Assembly: GCA_020747015.1 (NCBI GenBank)
Contig: JAGTJM010000019.1
Location: 310,001-374,000, forward strand
DNA: 64,000 nt
Direction: 5' to 3'
DNA from: Pyrenochaeta sp. MPI-SDFR-AT-0127
Lineage: Eukaryota > Ascomycota > Dothideomycetes > Pleosporales > Cucurbitariaceae
The translations under genes were made by a program, and so were the position numbers. Positions 45,885 to 57,040 of the stretch are shown here, one piece after another; within the stretch, counting starts at the first letter, position 1; each line of letters starts with the position of its first letter. The notes under the pieces were generated by a model that saw nothing but the letters and a program-made list of their open reading frames with translations, did no database searches and was not told where the DNA came from.

Positions 45885-48800
45885 ATGGCGGAGCCCAACA
45901 GGCTCATGGGCCAAAACGCGAGCAACATTGATCCGGAGGACATTGATGCAGATGGGGAATACGAAATGGACGACATCGAGTATGAGCAAGCCCCTCTAGA
46001 GGGTCTCACCCCAGACGCAGAGGGCCATACCACAGATGCAGAAGGTTCAGACATAGATGCTGAGGGCGAAGAGGTGGATGATGATGAAGACGAAGCCGAG
46101 CCGGTTGGCGCTGTCAAGATTGCTCTGCGGCAAGGTGAATTTTCAGACGAGGAAGAAGAATTCGAGAACGCGGAAGACGCCGCTGGAGATTCATTCTCAG
46201 ATGCCAAGACTAGTGACAGCGAACCCGAGTCGAGCAGCGCCGAATCCGAGGAGGAGAACCAGTGGCAGGCTGAGAGCGACGAGGGCGAAGAGGTTGAAGT
46301 TGCGACATCAAATCCCAACGCGTGCATGTGAGTACAAGTCTGGCAATATGGAAAATTCAGTCTAGCCGAATATTGATCATGGAGCAGATATTGCACTCAG
46401 GACGAGGAGAATGATCCAAGTCCAGAGTTTGAGGAATACCTCGCATGCGTCGTGTGTGGAGACAATGGTGCGTAATTTCACCGAAATGTTTACGAGTTTG
46501 GGAAGCTGACAACTGCAGCACATCGGCAATGCGCCCGTGACGCTAACACGCTTAGTCCCGATGACGGTATGCTTCCTTATCAGAGACTCAACGATTTTCG
46601 CTTACATTCATAGACGCAAAGGATTGGCGTTGCACTGCCTGCATTCAGAATGATCTTCATGTAGAGGAAGAACAACAGCAATCTCTCACTCGTCGCAGGC
46701 TTTCGTCCTTGTCCAAGCTTACCAAGGAGTTACTTCCCTCACATCGTGGTGTAGACCCTGGTGGGCATTCAATTTTCAAGGAGTTAATTCTCCCTGATGA
46801 GCCAGGAGACGGCACCCGGTCGCTTCGCAACAAACGCAAAGCATCTCACGAAGAGGAGGTCCCACCACCATTACGACAAACAAGGAAGAAGCGAAGACCT
46901 TCTGAAGTCTCCAAGTCGGAGGCGGTGCCATCAGTAGCCGCGTCCTCGCCCCGACCTACTTCGAGAGGTGTTCGAAGTAATCGAAGTGTTCCAAGGGCAC
47001 CAACTGACGGTCATGAAAGCGCTGGTGATGCAGAGCACTCCGGTTCTGACCAGGAAGCTTCCCGTCTCCGTTCATCGCGTGCTCGCCGCGGACAGCCTAA
47101 AAGGACTGACAAGCGGCCACTCGCTTGGATCGAAGAATCGCAAGGTCTTAGCTTGATTATTGTCTTCCATCTAAATAACGAGAAAGTCCAGAAGATTGTC
47201 ACATCGAAACCAAAGAAGAAAACTCTCACACTAGAACAGGAGCGACAGGAGCGGCGGCGTGAGAGAGATCGAGAACGCCGCGAACGCAATCGTCGGGCTG
47301 CACAAGCTGCCAGAGAATCACCCGAAGTAACTCACTACCCCACAATCCATGTTCAGCACCCAGCACACTTCTATGGTTTCACAGATAAAGAGCCAGATGA
47401 GACCAAGAGCAAACCCTACGGTGGTGTACTTTCCGAAGCTGATGCTGACACGTCAAAAACGTATCCTTCGCAAGTTGACAGGAAGCGGTTCGAAGACGCT
47501 CGAGTGAAGGCTGAAGAGGATTGGAAAGAGAAGCAGGACGCACTATACGCTCATTTAGAGCCTGCAAAACCAGCCAAACAACCAACTGCTGCAAGCAAGA
47601 TTAAGTGTGTCAATTTCGGCGGATGGGAAATCGACACATGGCATGCTGCGCCATATCCTGAAGAATACAGCAAGAACAGGGTGCTATACATTTGCGAATT
47701 CTGTCTGAAGTACATGAACTCCGACTATGTCGCTTGGCGGCACAAGGTAAGCATGTTCATTTTCCTCACTTTCGACTGTGAACTAACAGGGAACAGCTCA
47801 AATGCCCAGCAAAGCACCCTCCGGGTGACGAGATCTACCGCGATGGAAAGTATTCTTTCTTTGAGGTCGACGGCCGAAAGAATCCCGTCTACTGCCAGAA
47901 CCTGTGTCTTCTTGCCAAATTGTTTCTCGGCTCGAAAACGTTATACTATGATGTCGAGCCTTTCCTCTTCTATGTCATGACCGAGAATGACAATTATGGC
48001 TGCCACTTCGTCGGCTACTTTTCGAAGGAAAAGCGGCCCAGCTCGCTCAACAACGTGTCATGTATCTTGGTCTTACCCATCCACATGCGCAAGGGCTATG
48101 GCCAATACCTGATCGAATTCTCCTACCTCCTCACACGAGTGGAGAGGAAGACAGGGAGCCCCGAGAAGCCCTTGAGTGATATGGGTCTGGTAAGTTATCG
48201 AAAGTATTGGCGACTCGTCTTGTGCGAGGAGCTGTTACAACAGAAGGGACCGATCAGTATTTCAGCAATATCCGACCGGACTGGAATGACACCCGACGAT
48301 ATTGTTTCTGCGCTAGAGGGCTTGCGTGCTCTCGTGCGCGATCCAGTCACCAGGAAGTACGCCTTGCGACTCGATCTAAATTACTTTAAGCAGTATATTG
48401 AGAAGTGTAATGCTGCGGGTAACCCGAAGATCAACGATGAATGTCTAGTCTGGACTCCGTACGTCATGGGCCGCCTTGGTCAGTACGAGGACGGGCCCGC
48501 CCTACAGACGGTGCAACAACGTGACGAAGTTGAGGAGGATGACAAGCCTGCACCCGAGGAGAGCATACAAATGGAAATGCCCGCCAAAGCCAATGGCACG
48601 GGGGATGAAATTGACCCAGGGACACCTGGTCTTCCCACCGAAGATTCGATAAACGGCGGTTCACCAGGTCCGGCCACTCCACTTGCTAATGGTAGTACCA
48701 TAGCACTTGCTGGGTCACACATGGATGAACCCACTATTCCTCCTTCACGCTACGAGATATTTCCTCCTATTCCTGGGCAACCTGCACAAAGGCGTCGGCC

Positions 48801-49257
48801 TGGACGACCTTTTGGCGCACGACGGCGGACGAGTACCCCAAATCGAGTACGAAACACCTCGCTCTCGATACACACAGCCCCTGTCTCGAAAATCCAGCTA
48901 TCGCCTAGCAGAGCTGCGAAAGGATCTCCTTCAGCGAACGGTACTCTTACACCCGGTACGATATCTCTCCGGCGGACAAGGAGCAGACTGGGCGAGAGCG
49001 TTACGAACGGTGATGATGTTGAAGAAGGAGGCTCTGTCAAGGCCGTGATTGTGAATGGTCGAAGAAGCACAAGGAGTTCGGCCAGTTCTTTAGGTAGTCC
49101 GCGAAACGGGAGAGACACCAAAGGCAAAGGAAGAGCACTAGTAGTTGAGGAAGAGCTTGAAGACATCGATGCAGACGGCGACTATGATGACGAAGGAGAT
49201 ATGGATATCGACGCCGAAGGAGAAGATGATGACGATATCATTATGGTGAATGCTTGA
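45885..49257 (+). CDS. sas3: MYST histone acetyltransferase, Sas3 (NuA3) type, with PHD finger
   Basis: Five exons, 45885-46327, 46388-46467, 46519-46566, 46614-47746 and 47797-49257, give 1054 residues. The N-terminus is acidic (DIDADGEYEMDDIE and DAEG repeats). A PHD-type zinc finger (ACVVCGDNG, AHRQCAR, DWRCTACI) is split over exons 2-4. A basic linker leads to the MYST domain, about 500-800. That domain has a C2HC zinc finger (CEFC at the end of exon 4, His and Cys571 across intron 4), the autoacetylation/catalytic Cys657 (NNVSCILVLP), the acetyl-CoA loop RKGYGQ (Arg666 onward) and the catalytic Glu691 in SPEKPLSD. PHD plus MYST fits Sas3, the H3K14 acetyltransferase of NuA3, rather than Esa1, which has a chromodomain. 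The C-terminus repeats the acidic DIDADG/DIDAEG motif. Confidence 0.94.
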
Positions 49258-50569
49258 TCTTTTGGGGTTTCTTCTTCTCCTTCTTGTAAACTGAAAGAAA
49301 ACATGGGGACCTTTGTTATTGGTACAGGTGTTTGACGGAAATTGTTCGCCGCCCCATTTGAGTGGGTGGCAAGGCTACCTTCAGTGAGTTGCATATTCTC
49401 GGCTTTCTTGTATGTTTTTTAGCTCTTCGACATTGCATTAGGGAGATACCTTGGGAAACGGGGAGTAACTTTTGAATCACATTCGATAATATCCAGGACA
49501 TGGCTCCTTGACTGTCTCTGTTTGGCGATATACCTGCCCAAACGCACCTCTCGTATGAGTTGATAATGGATTTTCAAAGTATGCGTCCTCGTCCATGTGT
49601 CAATTAGCATCATATACCCACACACGTCAGCGAAGTTTGTATAGCGTGATTTGAGATGCTAGAAATTAGAGAGCGGACCGGATACACACTGACAGCTCAA
49701 CCGAAGATCAGAGTGCACGGCATTTTGCTCCAGGCAAACGCCTGCTCGCATCCATACATAGATGAGGTATAAACTTTCTTGGCTCGACTCAAGATCGAGA
49801 AACAGCATACCAAAACGGTATACCAAGATTAAAGCCATCAAAATCAAAACTGCCGTGTAGTATATCCCCTCTAGAAATAAGTAAAGAGACTACTATTGAC
49901 ATAAGTACTTCGCAACCGGTCGACCTGACTGAGGAAAACGCAGTGGAGAACTTATCTACCTGTCCTAAATCGGGCAACTATTGCAAGTCGTGAACCCAGT
50001 ACAAGCTCTGACACTTAATCTGCGCTGTTATCAATACACCAGGTAATTATTCCAAGAAAAATCTTTGGGGCATCTATTTGCGAGCTGTATTCGACCGCGA
50101 AGAGAGAAATTTATGATTATGGAGAAGGCAGTACATTCCATTCAGGAGTGCTTACTGGAAACCACCGCTGCACTCATTTGAAATCAAGACAATTAAGTCT
50201 GAAGCTTTTAATGAATGTAAGTGCTTCCATGTTCCGCAACATCATCATCATCATCATGCGGTCAAGCACCACTCTGGAAGCACTTACTAATGAGACAATA
50301 ACGTAGCTCAAAAACGAAGTTTTTCAATCAGCCATTGCATCTTGTGGCTTTGACACTCATGGAATTACTTCACGTTGTGTGTCCCATGTCACGCGCAACG
50401 AGAAGAAATGGTCTAAAAATTGCCGAGCATGTGTAATGCAACCATCATAAGCAACTTTATATCTACTGCCTCGCCACAAGTCGCCGGTGCTACCGAGGGA
50501 TAAAGTACTGCTGATCGGAATCAATGGCGCTCAAATGTGTGCTCGACAGTACTCGATAGCTCCAGCATG
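49258..50569. other. Intergenic region with a perfect inverted repeat
   Basis: No gene is supported in these 1.3 kb. A perfect 13-bp inverted repeat lies at 50217-50287. Confidence 0.6.
50217..50287. repeat. 13-bp perfect inverted repeat with 45-nt loop
   Basis: Arm GTAAGTGCTTCCA at 50217-50229 pairs perfectly with TGGAAGCACTTAC at 50275-50287. The loop contains a short ATC repeat. In RNA form it would make a stable stem. Origin and role are unknown. Confidence 0.75.
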
Positions 50570-51056
50570 TTAAAACCTGGGTAAAGTAGTTCTGGGGCAC
50601 AGCTTGAGATAAGTATCATTTGGGGAAGCACCATCCCCAGGCGTAACTAACAAATCGACGTCTATCATGTTGAGAACGTAGCAAACTGGCCCATCATCAA
50701 AGTACACCATAAAAAAGGCAACGCAAGCCGACTCCAAGTTGCGGTATGCACTGCATGTGTCCGGTGTAGGGTTGGTGAATAAAATGGTTTCAACGTTGTA
50801 AATGTTGGGTATCTTTTGGCAACGCACTTGGTACCCAGTTCCACATTGATTTCCGTTGGCGGGACATCTATTCGCGAATATCCCTGAAAAGGTTGTACAG
50901 TCTGGGACAGTGAAGTATGGACTAGTTGACGGAGATGGTGTGGCTGATGCGGATATTGTCGAAGACGGTATTGAGATGTCCGACACAGAGTCCGTCGAAG
51001 ATAGACTTGGAACAAGGCTCGATGACTGGGTAAAATTAGCAAGGTAGCTCTCATGA
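50570..51056 (-). pseudogene. Cys-rich, Ser/Thr-linker protein fragment, no valid start
   Basis: A minus-strand frame ends at 50570. It reads a Ser/Thr/Pro-rich linker (SSTDSVSDISIPSSTISA) followed by a Cys-rich region of about 110 residues with eight cysteines (CTTFSGIFANRCPANGNQC, YQVRCQ, DTCSAYRNLESAC, GPVCYVLN, LKLCPRTT) and an NDT glycosylation sequon. This looks like the extracellular end of a secreted or wall protein. No ATG is available in frame: a stop occurs upstream near 51090 and no splice join to a signal-peptide exon could be found. It may be the last exon of a gene whose 5' exons I could not place, or a broken gene. Family not recognised. Confidence 0.4.
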
Positions 51057-51124
51057 TAAAGGGAGGTTTTCGGAATAGCATATTACGAGCCACTGCTCCT
51101 AGAGTACTTTGCGTAGCTTTTATG

Positions 51125-51560
51125 CTAATGTAGCAAGGAGCATGCCCCGTAACGCTTCAAAGAGGATCTGGAATTGGAACAGGCGAGACATACCAACGTA
51201 TCACTAGAAGTCGAAGACGAAGGTGAAGAAACAGAGCTTGATGTGATGGAGGAGCTAAATGTCGTTGGTGTGGTGGACGCCAGATCTAAGCTGGAGCTTA
51301 AGGAGCTTGAGGAGCTTGACGAACTCGAAGGATCAAGCACAGAGGTTGAGCTTTTCGCTAATGATGACGAGGTGAAGGAAGAACTTCTTGAGGCTAGTGT
51401 CAAACGGATTCTGCCGAAAGAGTTGAGCTTTACGTCTAGAGTCGAGGGCTTGTGAGAGGTCTTTGAGGACTTGGCAGAAAAGAGCGATGTCTTTGGCGAT
51501 GCAATTTGTCTCCTTCGCGGAAGTTGATTAGTAGATTACCGCATGCGCAAGGTGTTTCTT
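51125..51560 (-). pseudogene. Fragment resembling the N-terminal domain of fungal NLR/ankyrin-type proteins, with Ser-rich tract
   Basis: On the minus strand a frame near 51345-51535 reads ETNCIAKDIALFCQVLKDLS then QALDSRRKAQLFRQN. The pattern (IAKD-ALFCQVLKDL) resembles the amphipathic N-terminal domain found before NACHT or ankyrin regions in filamentous fungi. A TACTAAT branch site and an AAG acceptor lie just before it, so it may be an exon, but no upstream exon or downstream domain was found. In another minus-strand frame 51125-51403 encodes a Ser-rich run. I treat the stretch as gene debris. Confidence 0.3.
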
Positions 51561-52190
51561 TAGATTGCTGGTACCAGTAGAGGCCATAATTCCGGCTATC
51601 TATTCTCGCGGTATCCTATAGGAATTCAGATTATAGTTACATGGTCTCAATCTCGCAAACTTGAACAACTATCGACAAGTTTGGTTAAGAGGTCAAGAAT
51701 CACACAATGAGACACCATGACATGAGAAGACTTGCTATATTATAGTCGTCCACTGTTCTTCACCTAAGAACTCAATTTCATCCATGAGGAATGTCCTCTG
51801 CCAATTCGAAAGTCTCATGGTTTTCGGGCGAAGAATGGCTAGCTGCCAACTTACTGCGGGTCCGATACACGTGGAAATGTCCAATTATCTAGGCACGAGT
51901 TAGTCAGTGCCTCGTAGAATTTATCATCCAGGCTACCGCAATGGAACTCTAGTATCTCACAGTCTGCTGTGTTAAGCTATTTGAACACCCATAATACATC
52001 TGTTGCACCCAGATATTGTACTTGTGGCCAACTTTGGAGCGACAATCTATTCTGATTCTGACCCGAAAGGACCAAAAATTGGCGATGTAAAGAGACCAAC
52101 TGATTTTTCCAGTAAATAACATCAAGACTTGAGCTTTTCCTCAATTTTGTTAGATATACTACTCAAAATTCTTTAGTCCTCCTCTCAGCA

Positions 52191-52810
52191 ATGAAGTCCT
52201 GCGCTATCTATGCAAGTATAGCCCTTCTCACCACTGTACCATCATTTCCCATAACTGCTTCTGTTCCAGAGCAGGAAGCGCTCATCGATCATTCAGATTT
52301 CTCATTCATCGGACTGGTTGATCGCTAGCCTCATGTACGTCCATTGCCCGTTCAGGCAAGTAGTAAAATGCTGGTGATTGTATTCTAGTCGAGAAGCGCC
52401 AACCATTCGGAAACTGTCAACGACTTGGTGGCCGACCAGCTCAGGGTCATTCAGCATTTTCTCTTCCCATAATCATCTCCATCTCCCCTATGCATTTCCC
52501 CAGCCTTCAATTTAATGACACTACAAATGATACAAAGTGTTTGATGCAGTTTAATGCCACGAGCCGTTTGCTGTAACGACAACCTTGCAGCGCGGGGCCG
52601 GATAGGCTAGGACTGTGATGCGAACAACTTCGGTCATACATCATATACCCAAGGTATTACGCAAATCGTCACCGCGCGTGGGACTGATACCGCGCCTAAC
52701 AATGTGAGCTCTAACGACATCGCCTGTGCAGGAGGTTTGATAATGGACCACTGTACGAGGCTGAGAATACGGTATCAGAGCTGGCGAAGCTGTATATACA
52801 CAGGAGCCAC
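52191..52810 (+). pseudogene. Possible decayed small secreted Cys-rich protein gene
   Basis: The ATG at 52191 opens 45 codons with a clear signal-peptide look (MKSCAIYASIALLTTVPSF), ending at an in-frame TAG at 52326. A good donor (GTACGT at 52335) and acceptor (TCTAG ending 52388) follow. After the acceptor, one frame reads EKRQPFGNCQRL, with a Kex2-like KR. Further on, frame 0 gives CSLMPRAVCCNDN, then a TAG, then DCDANNFGHTSYTQGITQIV and SSNDIACAGG. The cysteines (C-x7-CC, later C and C) and secretion signal suggest a small Cys-rich secreted protein, perhaps hydrophobin-like, broken by stops and a frameshift. TAG for CAG is the change RIP would make. Reconstruction is uncertain. Confidence 0.3.
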
Positions 52811-54037
52811 TCATCTAGGATGATTTGTGTTAAAGCAGTCATCGGTTTCGAGAGCTGTCTGAGTAGGGGTGTTCTGGCCGTCACCTGCACAATTGTCAAA
52901 TGTTAGATAGGTATTAAGTCTCGCGATATCAGACCAGAGTAAGTCTTTCTAATTGCACTCGAACGATGCAAAGTCGACGGTCAAGGCTATGCAAATACAT
53001 GTTCAAACCCCTACCACTGCATGTCTCACCGGATACACACTTCTCCCCTGAAAACGTTCGATTGTGAATATTCATTTCCAACATTCCAAGCTCTGCATCA
53101 AGGATGCCCTAAGCATCTCTCTGCCACATGTCATTTTATCTCTGGACCCACCTTGCATTATTGCTACCGTTCTTCCCGCAACCCCTGCCCATGGCCGCAT
53201 ACGCCACCACGTGATTTGGCGTTCCCTTCGCTTACTCAATGCGGCAACTTTACCTTTCCCTGTAGAAAACAGATTGTAATGGGGCTTGGCGCACGGATGA
53301 TTTGTTTTCTTGTCGGGTCTGCCGTGCACACTTGGCTCTTCCAACAATGCGGTTGTTGGGTTGGAAATTTGATGCGGTGCGGCATTTTCATTGCTTAGTT
53401 CACAAGGTCAGGAGTAAGAACCGAGGAGGTGGTGGATCATAGAGCAAAGGAAAACTTGTTATTGAATGAGATTCGTACATGAGGCAAGATCACAGGTAAC
53501 AGGTGAATTGCGTTAAAGCAACTGTAGCAGTTTTCATTTCTGTCTGGAAATAGCTCATTAAGGAGAAAGTAAGGAAATTCGAAACGCACTCTCATACCTA
53601 TCAGGCTATTTTTGGTGTCTCTTTCTTCGGATCTTCACATGCGCTTACTCACCAGAAATGGGATCCACTGTCCTGCGCCTCGCTCAAAGTGCTCGCCACA
53701 CTGCTTTCGCCTTTTTCTTTCGAGAGCCATTGCATGCCTGGAGTCTCTCCAGGATTTCTGATCTTCTAAGGCCGCGTAATTGCACCACTGATGTACTGAT
53801 ATTGATATGTCTACAATCAAGATGCAATGGAACAAGTCAGTGCAGGCTAGGTATGTGATCTCTGCTAAACTAAGTTTGATCGCAATTGAGCTGGCCAACT
53901 TATGCAAATGAATATCTGAAGTTGAAAGAACGAGAAGTGGTAAATCGCCGTTTAGGACAGCTTGTATATTACCAATCACCAACACTAGGCAGCTTGTCGG
54001 TCAACAAGCGGAGTAGTACAATGAGGTAGATAGGGGG

Positions 54038-54085
54038 GGAGGAGGAGGAGGAGGAGGAGGAGGAGGAGGAGGAGGAGGAGGAGGG
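54038..54085. repeat. GGA trinucleotide microsatellite
   Basis: About 15 uninterrupted GGA units, beginning with a G run and ending GGAGGGG. It is non-coding on either strand as far as I can tell. Confidence 0.95.
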
Positions 54086-54806
54086 GTGAAATCGCTGGCC
54101 AGATTTCGGATAGCGTTGTCACTTCCGTGACCGACTGATATGTATCTTTTCGAAAGTCAATTTGGTTCACTTTGGGCTTGGATGGGAATTTTACCACGAA
54201 TCCATCAAAGTAAATATTGTAGGATGCTCAAGGATTTCCCGGATTTGCTTGAGCAGGGATCTGATACTAATTTCTTGAGTCAAGGTGCGGTCAGGCAAAG
54301 AGATAAGAGGCTCAATGATTTTCTCTTGCATCCTGAGAACTAGTCTCACTAGGAGCTCAACGCTCTCTCACTAACGACGTAATGCTTGTCGCCCGCCTCG
54401 CCGCTGATTCATGGCTTCGATAAAGGCACCGGTCAATTTTAGGTCTTATTGTAGACTGCCATGTATAAAGCGGTTCGTCCTCGATTTTGGTACCATCATT
54501 CAGGTTATTGAATAAAACTTATAGCTACAAGTGTTAAATGAAATCAAAAACCGAGGGGAAGCGATCAGTTGCAGGGCCATGGACATGAGTGATGGTCGGC
54601 AATAGTACCTGAGGTGACATTTCCCTCGTGCCTTCTATGTCGCATGAACCTAGAGTACCCTCCGGTGCCGGAAATGCACGAATAAAGCAGCAAAAAGTGG
54701 TTCCAACAGTGTGGACTTTCACAGCTTAGGGGCGTTTATATGACTTCCACTGTCGGCATTCAGTTCCTTATCAGCACGTAGTTGCTGAAGAAGCATCATA
54801 AAAACC

Positions 54807-54876
54807 GCACTTGATGAAAAGCCCTAGGACGATGTTGCGACAATACTTGTCGCAAGCACGTCGCACTGAAAAGTGC
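54807..54876 (+). ncRNA. Weak candidate for a box C/D-like small RNA
   Basis: GCACTT at 54807-54812 pairs with AAGTGC at 54871-54876. Just inside are a C-box-like TGATGA (54812-54817) and a D-box CTGA (54866-54869). Between them is a perfect 9-bp hairpin, TTGCGACAA and TTGTCGCAA (54835-54843 and 54847-54855) with a 3-nt loop. The terminal stem plus boxes match the layout of a C/D snoRNA, but the internal hairpin is atypical, and GCACT-GAAA-AGTGC can fold by itself. No target was identified. Confidence 0.2.
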
Positions 54877-55525
54877 TTTATCACATTGTACGCATTGTCG
54901 AGGTGTTGAGAGAGCTCTTTACTTTTACTCCTTTGGTTCGAAGCTTTCTAGTTAAAAAGCCATTTTAAAGACTGTAATGGGCCCCTGAGCTTCAAGTTTG
55001 CCTCAGATATTTAATTGATGGGTCGTGTCTACGCAGTCTTCTTGCTCACTCGCTAATTCTGGTCTTATATGTCGTCAGTTCTGCCGTTACTGAAACACGT
55101 ATTATCGTAACAGGACGTGACTTTGTAATTGCCACGTATAATAATTCTGATGACAGTCTCAAGGTCGGGCTGGAACATCTCGCAAGGTCAGCTCAGGGTG
55201 TTGATCGCAAGAGCGTGTTTCGAACTAGCAGAGTTACCAGGTAGTATGACCTTCAATGTGCGAAAAAAAGTAAGATAGAGGCACAAAGGCCTTTGATATG
55301 GGCTGGATAAGCTTTGCTGGCCATGGAATCGGCGACGTTGGACGCAGGTATAGCACAGAGTGATGAGGCTGAAGGAGCGTTCAGCGGGGATGGGCAGCGC
55401 TAGACCAAATTAGGAAGATACCTATATAGGGCTGAACTTAGCGAGCCCTCCCACATGCCGAGACCTTGAATTCGTGACGGTGACATCAACAAACAACACC
55501 AGTATATCTGAATAAATATTGAAAG

Positions 55526-55575
55526 GTAGGTTTGAGTCTCTCCGAGTTTCAAACATGTAATAATTGCTAACCTAG
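55526..55575 (+). other. Probable 5' UTR intron of the eL6 gene
   Basis: GTAGGT donor, CTAAC branch site and CTAG acceptor define a 50-nt intron in the leader, 36 bases before the eL6 ATG. This matches intron style elsewhere in the window. It is not needed for the reading frame and is unproven. Confidence 0.4.
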
Positions 55576-55610
55576 CCTCGAGAAGACCACTGAACTACCA
55601 TCTCGTAAAG

Positions 55611-56252
55611 ATGGCGGACCAAAAAGCTTCCAAGTACTATCCTGCCGAGGAGGAAGCGCAGATGAAGAAGGTACGCACGCAAAGCCGGCATTGAGAGAGT
55701 TTCCGATGATATAATATTTATGGAGGACCAAATCTCGCGCCATAGCGAGCATCACTAATGTCTCACCATTAGGCCCGTAAGACCGCCCACCCCACCAAAT
55801 ATCGTGATTCTCTCGCCCCCGGAACCGTCTTGATCCTCCTCTCCGGTCGCTTCCGTGGCAAGCGTGTCGTCCTTCTGCGCCAGCTCTCTCAGGGCGTCCT
55901 TCTCATCACAGGCCCTTTCAAATCCAATGGCGTGCCATTGCGCCGCGTGAACCATCGCTTTGTGATCGCTACGTCAACGGTCCTTGATATCTCAGGTCTG
56001 GATGACGAAGTCGTGGAGCGCGTGAGCAAGGACGAGTACTGGGCAAAGGAGAAGAAGGAGGGTGAGGAAAACTTTTTTAAGGACGGTGAGGCGCCACAGA
56101 AGAAAGAGACGGATCCTCAAAGAATAGAAGATCAGAAGAAGGTAGACAAGGTCCTGATGGCGAACATTAAGAAAGTTCCAGAGCTGGAAGGGTATCTTGG
56201 AGCAAGCTTCAGCTTAAGAGGCAACGAAAGGCCACACGAAATGGTCTTCTGA
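55611..56252 (+). CDS. rpl6: 60S ribosomal protein eL6
   Basis: Two exons, 55611-55670 and 55773-56252, give 179 residues. The 102-nt intron (GTACGC donor, TTAG acceptor) separates the first 20 codons, a common arrangement in ribosomal protein genes. The protein begins MADQKASKYYPAEEEAQMKK and contains the KOW-like core LAPGTVLILLSGRFRGKRVV and GPFKSNGVPLRRVNHRFVIA. It ends with the conserved ASFSLRGNERPHEMVF. Length matches yeast Rpl6. It acts in the cytosolic large ribosomal subunit. Confidence 0.97.
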
Positions 56253-57040
56253 AGTATAAATCGCTAGAGTAAAGGACTCCCAGGAAAGTCAGTAAAAATA
56301 TAAAAGGAGGCGCACAGAGCCCTCAAAAAAGTACCACAAAAGAGGGCAGGACCACGGAAGTGGCCTGATCAAGGGCCCAGAGGCGGACTACAGGACAAGA
56401 CGATTCCATATGTAGATGATACCCACGATCCCATGTATACATGCTCAGTCTGCTCTACGTCGATATTATAAAATTTAGCTTCCATTCCCTGCTATCAGCA
56501 CTGCTTTCAAACCTCTGCTGGGTCGTGGAGAACTAGTTACGCATGTAACTACTGAGAACCATAGCAATGCGTTTAACGAATCTCCTCAAGCCCTGGAATT
56601 GAAATAATAAAACCCTGTATCAATTGAAGAAATGATATCTGCTACAAACTGTGATACGTGGTCTCAAGCCAATTTTTGTTTTCATTCCTTCAAATCTTAC
56701 ACTACTAGTAGCTGCTTCCATTTACGATATTGGTACCACTTGGATTTGTAGCTTCGCTCCTCTGATTTAGGTGAATTGTGTATCCACCAATTGCGTAAGC
56801 CCAGAAGGAAATCAAAGCATCACTACAGCAGTGGAGCTAGGTCCTTGAGACATTCAAAGGCCATTAATATATGAGATGGGGCCTGAAATTCGTGGTCGTT
56901 AGGGGAGACAAGAAAACATATTGAAACGATTAGCTGATTGAAGTTTCATCGTTTGTAGATCTACCATGTATCTTACAGCTGCTGTAATGCAGTATAGGTG
57001 TCACACCAGGGTATCTTTCCACACCAATGTATCATTTCCA
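56253..57040. other. Convergent intergenic region
   Basis: Spacer of 788 bases between the 3' ends of the eL6 and SDR genes. It is moderately AT-rich, with no gene seen. Confidence 0.65.

Larger units (their letters stand above)
51604..55525. other. Gene-poor region
   Basis: About 3.9 kb with no intact gene. It contains a possible decayed secreted-protein gene (52191-52810), a GGA microsatellite (54038-54085) and two adjacent small hairpins (54807-54876). Other frames are short and unsupported. Confidence 0.55.

Noticed and set aside
47140..47204. Possible extra intron in SAS3 starting GTCTTAGC
   Set aside because: The frame stays open through it and encodes GLSLIIVFHLNNEKV, a strand-helix block expected before the MYST domain.
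51174..51455. 93-residue acidic plus-strand frame (ELKELEELDELEG)
   Set aside because: Complement of the Ser-rich minus-strand run; no start context, domain or neighbouring exon. Low complexity explains it.
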